NCBI GenBank assembly: GCA_937863185.1
Contig: CALMEG010000082.1
Location: 1-32,541 of the forward strand
Direction: 5' to 3'
DNA from: an uncultured Paracoccaceae bacterium
GTDB taxonomy: Bacteria > Pseudomonadota > Alphaproteobacteria > Rhodobacterales > Rhodobacteraceae
Length of the DNA: 32,541 nucleotides
The notes under the pieces are model-generated. The model was not told the DNA's origin. It saw only the letters and a list, made by a program, of their open reading frames with translations, and did not search any database. Made by a program: the position numbers and the translations under genes. Positions 24,783 through 32,541 of the stretch are shown here, piece after piece; positions within the stretch are counted from its first letter, which is position 1, and each line of letters begins with the position of its first letter.

Positions 24783-27617
24783 ATGGCATTCGGGAAAGGC
24801 TGTCACCTGCATCTGATCGACGGCTCGGCCTTCATCTTCCGTGCCTATCATGCGCTGCCGCCGCTGACGCGAAAGTCGGACGGGTTGCCGGTGGGCGCGG
24901 TGGCGGGCTTTGCCAACATGATCTTCAAATATATCGAGGATGCAAAGGGCGACGACGCGCCGACCCATGCCGCGGTGATCTTCGATCACAGCTCCCGTAC
25001 CTTCCGCAACGAGATCTACCCGGAATACAAGGCCAACCGCCCCGAACTGCCCGAGGACCTGCGCCCGCAATTCCCGCTGACGCGCGATGCGACGCGGGCC
25101 TTCAACCTGGCCTGTGTCGAGGTCGAGGATTACGAGGCCGACGACATCATCGCCACCCTTGCGCGCCAGGCGCGCGAGGCAGGCGGGCGCGTGACGATCA
25201 TCTCGTCGGACAAGGATCTGATGCAGCTTGTCGGCGGCGGGGTCGAGATGCTGGATGCGATGAAGGGGCTGCGTGTCGGTCCCGAAGAGGTCGAGGCGAA
25301 ATTCGGCGTGGGGCCCGCGCGCGTGATCGACGTGCAGGCCCTTGCGGGGGATTCGGTCGACAACGTGCCCGGCGCGCCCGGGATCGGCATCAAGACGGCG
25401 GCGCTTCTGATCAACGAATATGGCGATCTGGAAACACTTCTGGCCCGCGCAGAGGAAATCAGGCAGCCCAAGCGGCGCGAAACGCTGGTGAATTTCGCCG
25501 ATCAGATCCGCATCTCGAAACGCCTCGTGACGCTGGACGATCATACGCCGCTGGATTTCACCCTCGACAGCCTCGAGGTGAAGGACCCCGATCCGCAGAC
25601 CCTTCTGGACTTCCTCAACCTGATGGAGTTCCGCACCCTGACGCGCCGCACGGCCGAGCGGTTCGGGCTGGAGCCCCCGCCCGCGCCGGTCCAGCCCGAT
25701 GCCGCGCCGGGCACCGACATGCCCGAGGCACCGGGCGCCCCCGCGGCCGAGGCGCTGCCCTTCGATCATGACGCCTATATCTGTATCCGCGACGGCGCAA
25801 CGCTGGGCGAATGGCTGGCCGAGGCACGCGCGAAGGGCTGGCTTGCGCTCGATACCGAAACCACGAGCCTTGACGAGATGCGGGCCGAGCTGGTGGGCGT
25901 GTCGCTGTGCATCACGCCGGGGCGGGCGGCCTACATCCCGCTAGGGCATCGCAGCGGCGGGGATGACCTGTTCGGCGGCAGCGCGCTTTCCGAGGGGCAG
26001 ATGCCGCTGGAAGAGGCGCTCGCGCTTCTCAAGCCGGTTCTTGAGGATGACAGCATCCTCAAGATCGGGCAGAACATGAAATATGACTTCAAGATCTTCG
26101 CCCGGCACGGCATTCGCGTGACGCCGCTGGATGATACGATGCTGATGTCCTATGCGATGTTCTCGGGGCTGCACAATCACGGGATGGATGTGCTGTCGGC
26201 CGAGTATCTGGGCCATGAGCCGATCCCGATCAAGGAGCTTCTGGGCTCGGGCAAGGCGCAGATCACCTTCGACCGCGTTCCGATGGACCAGGCCACCCGC
26301 TACGCGGCCGAGGATGCCGATATCACCCTGCGCCTTTGGCAACGCTTCAAGCCGCAACTGCACCGCGCGGGTGTCACGACGGTCTATGAAACGCTCGAAC
26401 GCCCTCTGGTGCCGGTTCTGGCCGATATGGAAATGGCCGGGGTGCGTGTCGATGCCGCGGTGCTTGCGCGCATGTCGAACGTCTTCGCGCAGCGCATGGC
26501 CGGCCTCGAGGCCGAGATCCACGAGGCCGCGGGCCAGCCGTTCAACGTGGGCTCGCCCAAGCAGCTGGGCGAGATCCTGTTCGACCAGATGGGCGTGCCG
26601 GGCGGGTCCAAAGGCAAGGCAGGCGCCTATTCGACGGGCGCCGACGTGCTTGAGGACATCACCACGATGGAGGATCAGCCCCAAGCGGCCGGGCTGGCCG
26701 CGAAGGTGCTGGACTGGCGCCAGCTCTCCAAGCTCAAATCCACCTATACCGACGCCCTGCAAGGCCATGTGAACCCCGAGACGGGCCGGGTGCATACCTC
26801 CTACGTCATCGCGGGGGCGAATACCGGGCGGCTCGCCTCGACCGATCCGAACCTGCAAAACATCCCCGTGCGCTCGGACGAGGGCCGCAGGATCCGCGAG
26901 GCATTCGTGGCCGGCCCGGGCATGACGATCGTGTCGCTGGACTATTCCCAGATCGAGCTGCGCATCCTGGCGCATGTGGCCGATATCGCGGCGCTGAAAC
27001 AGGCCTTCCGTGACGGGATCGACATCCACGCCATGACCGCATCCGAGATGTTCGGCGTTCCCGTGGAAGGGATGGACCCGATGATCCGCCGCCAGGCCAA
27101 GGCGATCAATTTCGGCGTGATCTACGGGATCTCGGGCTTTGGCCTTGCGCGCAACCTGCGCATTCCGCGCGCCGAGGCGCAGAGCTTCATCGACCGGTAT
27201 TTCGAGCGCTTCCCGGGCATCCGGAAGTATATGGACGACACGATCGCCTTTGCGAAGGAACACGGCCACGTCCAGACCCTTTTCGGACGCCGGATCCACA
27301 CGCCGGAAATCAACGCCAAGGGCCCCGCGGCGGGATTTGCGAAACGCGCGGCCATCAATGCGCCGATCCAGGGCGCGGCCGCCGACATCATCCGCCGCGC
27401 GATGGTGCGCATGCCCGCCGCGATTGCCGGACTGCCCGCAAGAATGCTGCTTCAGGTCCATGACGAACTGATCTTCGAGGTCGAAACCGCCGCCGCGGAT
27501 GACCTCATCTCGACCGCGCGCGGGATTATGGCCGGCGCGGCCGAGCCGGTCGTCAAGCTGGCGGTCCCGCTGGTCGTGGATGCGGGGAAGGGCCAAAGCT
27601 GGGCCGAGGCGCATTGA
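24783..27617 (+). CDS. polA: DNA polymerase I
   Basis: Repair and Okazaki-fragment-processing polymerase of 944 residues with all three activities. The N-terminal 5'-3' nuclease spans about 1-295 (LIDGSAFIFRAYHAL; VEDYEADDIIATLA; SSDKDLMQL; GDSVDNVPGAPGIGIKTA). The 3'-5' proofreading domain spans about 335-530 and is intact, with Asp357 and Glu359 in LDTETTSLD and NMKYDFKI later. The polymerase domain covers about 550-944: motif A DYSQIELR with Asp720, motif B RRQAKAINFGVIYG, and motif C VHDEL with Asp894. The ATG at 24783 follows GGGAGACC. Confidence 0.98.
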   Translation: MAFGKGCHLHLIDGSAFIFRAYHALPPLTRKSDGLPVGAVAGFANMIFKYIEDAKGDDAPTHAAVIFDHSSRTFRNEIYPEYKANRPELPEDLRPQFPLTRDATRAFNLACVEVEDYEADDIIATLARQAREAGGRVTIISSDKDLMQLVGGGVEMLDAMKGLRVGPEEVEAKFGVGPARVIDVQALAGDSVDNVPGAPGIGIKTAALLINEYGDLETLLARAEEIRQPKRRETLVNFADQIRISKRLVTLDDHTPLDFTLDSLEVKDPDPQTLLDFLNLMEFRTLTRRTAERFGLEPPPAPVQPDAAPGTDMPEAPGAPAAEALPFDHDAYICIRDGATLGEWLAEARAKGWLALDTETTSLDEMRAELVGVSLCITPGRAAYIPLGHRSGGDDLFGGSALSEGQMPLEEALALLKPVLEDDSILKIGQNMKYDFKIFARHGIRVTPLDDTMLMSYAMFSGLHNHGMDVLSAEYLGHEPIPIKELLGSGKAQITFDRVPMDQATRYAAEDADITLRLWQRFKPQLHRAGVTTVYETLERPLVPVLADMEMAGVRVDAAVLARMSNVFAQRMAGLEAEIHEAAGQPFNVGSPKQLGEILFDQMGVPGGSKGKAGAYSTGADVLEDITTMEDQPQAAGLAAKVLDWRQLSKLKSTYTDALQGHVNPETGRVHTSYVIAGANTGRLASTDPNLQNIPVRSDEGRRIREAFVAGPGMTIVSLDYSQIELRILAHVADIAALKQAFRDGIDIHAMTASEMFGVPVEGMDPMIRRQAKAINFGVIYGISGFGLARNLRIPRAEAQSFIDRYFERFPGIRKYMDDTIAFAKEHGHVQTLFGRRIHTPEINAKGPAAGFAKRAAINAPIQGAAADIIRRAMVRMPAAIAGLPARMLLQVHDELIFEVETAAADDLISTARGIMAGAAEPVVKLAVPLVVDAGKGQSWAEAH

Positions 27618-27650
27618 GCATGCGACGGTGCCCGGCATATCCTTCGGAAC

Positions 27651-27723
27651 GCTCCGCGGGGGATATTTTTTCTCTGAAGATGCGCATGGTTTCTTCAGAG
27701 CCAGAAATATCCCCGCCGGAGGC
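27651..27723. repeat. Back-to-back inverted pair of the intergenic GGATATTTT element
   Basis: Forward copy 27651-27680 (CTCCGCGGGGGATATTTTTT then CTCTGAAGA) and inverted copy 27691-27723 (TTCTTCAGAG, AAATATCC, CCGCCGGAGGC) are separated by only 10 bases. They form one long hairpin in the 150-base spacer 27618-27767 between polA and the cation exporter. The T-rich strand after the GC part suggests a terminator for polA. Same element as at 22175-22357. Confidence 0.8.
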
Positions 27724-27767
27724 ATCCCGAACCCACCGCCTTCTTGCGAAAGGGGATACGCGCGCTG

Positions 27768-28694
27768 ATGCCGCATGATCACCATTCTCATCATCACGGC
27801 CATTCGCATGCCCGGCTGAGCCTGCACGAAGGCGATCGTCGCGTGGTGTTCGCGGTTGCGGTCAATCTGTTGCTGACGGTGGCGCAGGTCCTGGGCGGGG
27901 TGATCGCTGGCTCCATCGCGCTGGTGGCGGACGGGGTGCACAATTTTTCGGATGCGGCGGCGCTGGCGCTGCGCCTGGGCGGGCGCCGGTTGGCGCGGCG
28001 TGCGGCCGATGCGGGCATGAGCTTTGGCTGGAGCCGTGCCGAAACCGTCGCGGCGCTGGTGAATTATGTCACGCTGGTCGTGGTGGCGGTCTGGTTGCTG
28101 GCCGAGGCGGTCGGGCGGCTGGCCGATCCGCCGGGGGTCGACGGCTGGATCGTCGTGTGGCTGGCCGGGCTGGCGCTTATGGTCGATCTTGCCACCGCGG
28201 GGCTGACCTACCGGCTGTCACGCGAAAGCCTGAACATCCGCGCCGCGTTTCTGCACAATCTGGCGGATGCGGGGGCCTCGGTCGCGGTCATCGTCGGGGG
28301 TGCACTGATCCTGTGGTTCGACTGGCGACTGGTCGATCCGCTTCTGACGATCGGGATTTCGCTGTTCATCCTGTGGCACATTGCGACCGATATCCGCCCG
28401 GTCCTGCGCATTCTGATGCTTGGGGCCCCTCCGGCCTCGCCGGACCGCGAAACGATCGCGGGGCGGCTTCGGGAATTGCCGGGTGTGGAGGATCTGCATC
28501 ACGTCCATCTGTGGCAGATCGACGAGGATCGCAGCGCCTTCGAGGCGCATCTGGTCCTTGCGGAGGGGACGGATTTCGCCGCGGCGATCCGTCGGGCCAA
28601 GGCGGTTCTGGCCGAGGAATACGGCCTCTATCACGCGACGCTGGAGGCCGAAACCCGGCGGGGCGGTTGCGCGGATCAGGTCAAGACCGGCTGA
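27768..28694 (+). CDS. Cation diffusion facilitator (CDF) metal exporter
   Basis: Zinc/cadmium-type efflux transporter of 308 residues. A His-rich N-terminus (MPHDHHSHHHGHSH) precedes six membrane segments. The transport-site residues are in helix 2 (DGVHNFSDA: His58 and Asp62) and helix 5 (FLHNLADAGAS: His163 and Asp167), the HD-HD pattern associated with Zn2+/Cd2+. A cytoplasmic C-terminal domain (about 215-300) has VEDLHHVHLWQID, typical of CDF dimerisation. The ATG at 27768 starts the His-rich tail; the nearest purine-rich site (AAAGGGG) is a little far, and an upstream TTG at 27744 is possible. Together with the ZIP gene, two metal transporters lie within 5 kb but on separate transcripts. 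Confidence 0.93.
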   Translation: MPHDHHSHHHGHSHARLSLHEGDRRVVFAVAVNLLLTVAQVLGGVIAGSIALVADGVHNFSDAAALALRLGGRRLARRAADAGMSFGWSRAETVAALVNYVTLVVVAVWLLAEAVGRLADPPGVDGWIVVWLAGLALMVDLATAGLTYRLSRESLNIRAAFLHNLADAGASVAVIVGGALILWFDWRLVDPLLTIGISLFILWHIATDIRPVLRILMLGAPPASPDRETIAGRLRELPGVEDLHHVHLWQIDEDRSAFEAHLVLAEGTDFAAAIRRAKAVLAEEYGLYHATLEAETRRGGCADQVKTG

Positions 28695-28718
28695 GAGGGG
28701 TAGCGCATCGCCGGGCTT

Positions 28719-29318
28719 TCAGCCCAGCTCGGCTGTGGGGATGATCGGGAAGAACACGTCCGAGGACCACAGGCCAAGCCAGTCCTGCCCGTCATGGTTG
28801 GCCGGGCGCGCGATCTCGACCAGCCGGTAGAAGGTTTTCCGGTCGATCAGCGCCTCCAGCCCGCGGCGGACGTGGATATAGGGCGAGGGCTCGCCGTTTT
28901 CGGCGCGGGTGACGCGGATCGGGTTCTCGGCGCTTGCGGTCACGGTATCGCTGACATTGGTGGTGAAGCGCAGCTTTTGCCCCGCGCCGCTGCCGATCCG
29001 TTCGAAATCGACCGCGACGAAGGGCGCGTCAACCACGCGGATGCCGACCTTTTCGACCGGGGTGACCAGAAAATACGCATCACCCTCGCGCTTGAGGATC
29101 GAGGCGAAAAGCCGGACCAGCGCCGGTCTTCCGATGGGCGTGCCCAGGTAGAACCATGTCCCGTCGCGCCGGATTTCCATGTCCAGATCGCCGCAAAAGG
29201 GCGGATTCCACAGATGGACCGGCGGCGGCCCCTTGCGCCCGGCCTTGCCCGCCGCTTCGGCCAGCCCCTCGGCGCTGGGGGGCTTCACGTTCTTTTGTGT
29301 CTTGTTCTCAGGTGCCAT
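28719..29318 (-). CDS. DUF1285 domain protein
   Basis: Soluble protein of 199 residues. After a charged leader (1-30), the DUF1285 domain covers about 35-195 with PPFCGDLDMEIRRDGTWFY, RPALVRLFASILKRE and the aromatic-rich LGLWSSDVFFPI near the end. No catalytic residues are known for the family. It converges with the CDF gene and is divergent from moxR (starts 71 bases apart). The ATG at 29316-29318 has no good ribosome site. The family often neighbours MoxR genes in this group, as here. Confidence 0.9.
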   Translation of the reverse strand: MAPENKTQKNVKPPSAEGLAEAAGKAGRKGPPPVHLWNPPFCGDLDMEIRRDGTWFYLGTPIGRPALVRLFASILKREGDAYFLVTPVEKVGIRVVDAPFVAVDFERIGSGAGQKLRFTTNVSDTVTASAENPIRVTRAENGEPSPYIHVRRGLEALIDRKTFYRLVEIARPANHDGQDWLGLWSSDVFFPIIPTAELG

Positions 29319-29389
29319 GAGGGCTTTGCCATTGGGTCTGTTCGCTTTATCTGGTTAGCTTAACATATAGCGGCAAGGGAGCCCAAGTC

Positions 29390-30393
<1,004 letters not shown>

Positions 30394-30397
<4 letters not shown>

Positions 30398-31293
30398 GTG
30401 CTGCGCAGGATATGACCGCGCCCGCGGCCCTTGGCCTGCGGCGCGAGGCCGAGGGGGTTGCCTCTGCCCTTCCGCCGCTTCTGGTCGCGGCCGAGCATCT
30501 GGCGGCGACCGTGCAGATGGGCGGGCACGGCCGGCGCCGGGCCGGTGCGGGCGAAGAGTTCTGGCAGTATCGCCCGGCCCATTCCGGGGATGAGGCGCGT
30601 TTCGTGGACTGGCGCCGCTCGGCCCGGTCCGATCAGCAATATATCCGCGACCGGGAATGGCAGATCGCGCAATCGGTGCATCTGTGGGTCGATGATGCGG
30701 CCTCGATGCGGTATTCGGGCCACAAGGATCGCCCAGAGAAGGGCGCGCGGGCGCGGCTTCTGGCGCTTGCGCTGGCGGTGCTGATGATCCGGGCGGGCGA
30801 ACGGGTCGGGTTGGTCGGCGCGCTTGCGCCGCCGCGTCCGGGCAAGGCGCAGCTGATGCAGCTTGCGGGGCTGTTGTCGGCGCCGCCGGGATCTGCGGAT
30901 TACGGCACGCCCGAGGTCGGGGCCGTGGTGCCGCGGTCGCGCGCGGTGTTCATTTCGGATTTTCTGGGCGATCCGGCGCCGGTTGCGGCGGCCCTTGCCG
31001 CGCTGGCCGACCGGGGCGTGCGGGGCGTGTTGTTGCAGGTGCTCGACCCTGCCGAGGAAGAGTTTCCCTTTGACGGGCGCACGATCTTCGAAAGCATGGC
31101 CGGAACCCTGCGCTACGAGACGCGCAAGGCCGGCGACCTGCGCACCCGCTATCGCGCGCGGCTGGCCGAGAGGCAGGCCTATCTGTCCCATCTGGCGGGA
31201 ACGGCGGGCTGGCAGTTCTTGACCCATCACACCGGCGCCCCGGCGCAGGGCGCGCTGCTGTGGCTTTATTCGGCGCTGGAGCCGGTGCGCTGA
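30394..31293 (+). CDS. DUF58 domain protein
   Basis: Protein of 299 residues with the DUF58 core RFVDWRRSARSDQQYIRDREWQIAQSVHLWVDDAASM (about 69-104), a von Willebrand-factor-A-like fold partner of MoxR. The GTG at 30394 overlaps the moxR stop, and the stop overlaps the next ATG (TGATG), so the three genes are translationally coupled. An alternative ATG at 30412 exists. Function not established; typically part of a membrane-associated MoxR complex. Confidence 0.92.
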
Positions 31294-32541
31294 TGTGGAT
31301 GCTGGGCCCCATCGGTTTTGCCTCGCCCCTGCTGCTGCTGGGGCTTGCGGGTCTGCCGATTCTGTGGGTCCTGCTGCGCGCGGTGCCGCCCGCGCCGATC
31401 CGGCGGCGCTTTCCGGGGGTGGCGCTGCTTCTGGGGCTGGAGGACGAAGAGGTCCAGGCCGACCGCACGCCGTGGTGGCTTTTGCTGTTGCGCATGGCGG
31501 CGGTCGCGGCGGCGATCATCGGCTTTGCGGGGCCGATCCTCAATCCGGTGGTGCAGGTGGCGGGCTCGGGCCCGCTTCTGATCGTGACGGATGGCAGCTG
31601 GGCCTCGGCCCGCGACTGGCCGCGCCGTCAGGACCGGATGCGCGAGGCCCTGGCCGAAGCCGCCCTGGCCGGACGCCCCGCCGCCGTCCTGATGCTGAGC
31701 GATCCTCCCCCCGTGGCGCCCGTCTTCGCCCCCGCGCAAGAGGTGGCGGCCGCGCTTCCCGGCCTGTCGCCGAAACCGTGGGAACCGGCCGCCGAGGGGA
31801 GCGCCATCCCCTTGCCCGAAGGCGCCTTCGATACGCTCTGGCTGTCGGACGGGCTTGCGCGGCCGGGGCGCCCGGCGCTGCTTGAAACGCTTGGCGCGCG
31901 TGGCGATCTGCGGATCTGGGAACCCGCCGCGCCGGTGCAGGCCCTGCGTGCGCCCCGGATGCAGGAGGGCGGGTTGCAGGTGACCGCCCTCGCGGCAGGG
32001 CCGATGACCGCGCCCGTCGAGGTCGCGGCCATCGGACTCGATCCCAACGGGATCGAGCGCGACCTCGCCCGCGCATCGGCCACCTTCGGGCCGGACGGCA
32101 CGGCAGAAGCCGCGTTCGATCTGCCGCCCGAGCTGCGCAACAGGATCACCCGGTTCGAGATTGCGGGCCTTCGCAGCGCGGGGGCGGTGGCGCTGACGGA
32201 CGATGCCGTGAAGCGGCGCAAGGTGGCGCTGATCGCCGCCGGCTCCGCGCGCGAGGGGCTGGAGCTGCTTTCGCCCACCCATTACCTGCGTCAGGCGCTT
32301 GGCCCGACCACCGATCTGATCGACGGCACGCTTGGCGATGTGCTGATGGCCGCGCCCGATGTCATCATCCTGGCCGATGTTGCCGATATCGCGGAGGAGG
32401 ATGCCCTGGCCGAATGGGTCGAGGAGGGCGGGCTGCTCATCCGTTTCGCCGGGCGGCGGCTTGCCGCCTCGGAACGGCAGGGCGATCCACTTTTGCCGGT
32501 GCGGTTGCGGGCGGGGGGGCGCTCCGTCGGGGGGACGATGA
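31293..32541 (+). CDS. DUF4159/BatA-type membrane protein, 3' end missing
   Basis: The frame from the ATG at 31293 (overlapping the DUF58 stop) stays open to the right edge, 416 codons. The start MWMLGPIGFASPLLLLGLAG is a BatA-type N-terminal membrane segment; a second lies around residues 68-83. A von Willebrand-like VTDGSWASARDW segment follows, and near the edge DVIILADVADI with EGGLLIRFAGRRL, as in proteins that end in a DUF4159 domain. Such proteins are about 900 residues, so roughly half is outside. No stop was found in frame when I read it codon by codon. Confidence 0.88.
   Translation, partial: MWMLGPIGFASPLLLLGLAGLPILWVLLRAVPPAPIRRRFPGVALLLGLEDEEVQADRTPWWLLLLRMAAVAAAIIGFAGPILNPVVQVAGSGPLLIVTDGSWASARDWPRRQDRMREALAEAALAGRPAAVLMLSDPPPVAPVFAPAQEVAAALPGLSPKPWEPAAEGSAIPLPEGAFDTLWLSDGLARPGRPALLETLGARGDLRIWEPAAPVQALRAPRMQEGGLQVTALAAGPMTAPVEVAAIGLDPNGIERDLARASATFGPDGTAEAAFDLPPELRNRITRFEIAGLRSAGAVALTDDAVKRRKVALIAAGSAREGLELLSPTHYLRQALGPTTDLIDGTLGDVLMAAPDVIILADVADIAEEDALAEWVEEGGLLIRFAGRRLAASERQGDPLLPVRLRAGGRSVGGTM

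Noticed and set aside
25941-27941. Long minus-strand open frame opposite polA, running into the repeat region
   Set aside because: Same GC-bias artefact; no ribosome site or domain, and it crosses the intergenic hairpin.

Overview
The window is high-GC DNA from an alphaproteobacterium of the order Rhodobacterales (Rhodobacter/Rhodovulum/Paracoccus type). The evidence is gene content and order: sucC and mdh beside the ethylmalonyl-CoA pathway genes mcl2 and mch, directly upstream of sdhCDAB; a separate F0 ATP synthase operon with b and b' subunits and no F1 genes; and several small proteins that I recognise from this order. Genus is not resolved. I see no prophage, insertion sequence, CRISPR array, tRNA or rRNA. 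This is mostly core chromosome, so the novel candidates are mainly regulatory signals and small genes.

Layout. 1-2193: sucC (cut by the left edge) and mdh, both on the minus strand. 2427-5945: a TauE/SafE permease, then a tight block of mcl2, an NnrU-family membrane protein, a DUF1737 protein and mch. 6080-10626: an outer-membrane beta-barrel gene, then sdhC-sdhD-sdhA-(small lipoprotein)-sdhB. 10781-15007: an unlisted 53-residue gene, a minus-strand ArsR regulator, the F0 operon atpI-B-E-F'-F, and a convergent GntR/FCD regulator. 15113-18508: an OmpA-type lipoprotein, an AraC-MGMT alkylation repair protein, nth, and an adenosine-kinase-like sugar kinase overlapping nth by 4 bases. 18438-22147: a surface-glycan-like group (PAP2 phosphatase, sulfotransferase, divergent branching glycosyltransferase), then a HIT protein. 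22359-29318: an orphan ABC ATPase, a CHCC zinc-finger protein, a ZIP transporter, an unlisted 57-residue gene, polA, a CDF cation exporter and a DUF1285 protein. 29390-32541: a MoxR-DUF58-DUF4159 operon, cut by the right edge.

How the parts fit. The first 11 kb joins TCA-cycle enzymes (succinyl-CoA synthetase, malate dehydrogenase, succinate dehydrogenase) with the enzymes that feed mesaconyl-CoA and malyl-CoA into malate and glyoxylate during growth on C2 compounds. The most notable observation is a twin operator. Two perfect GTGATCAC palindromes, centred exactly 21 bp apart, lie upstream of sucC and again upstream of sdhC. I found this 8-mer nowhere else by eye. This points to one unidentified regulator coordinating the two TCA loci. 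Other signals of interest are a hairpin that covers the ribosome binding site of the b' subunit gene, a hairpin next to the start of the 53-residue gene, likely autoregulatory operators in front of the ArsR and GntR genes, a 15-bp palindrome in the sulfotransferase/glycosyltransferase promoter region, and two sites carrying the same inverted-repeat intergenic element.
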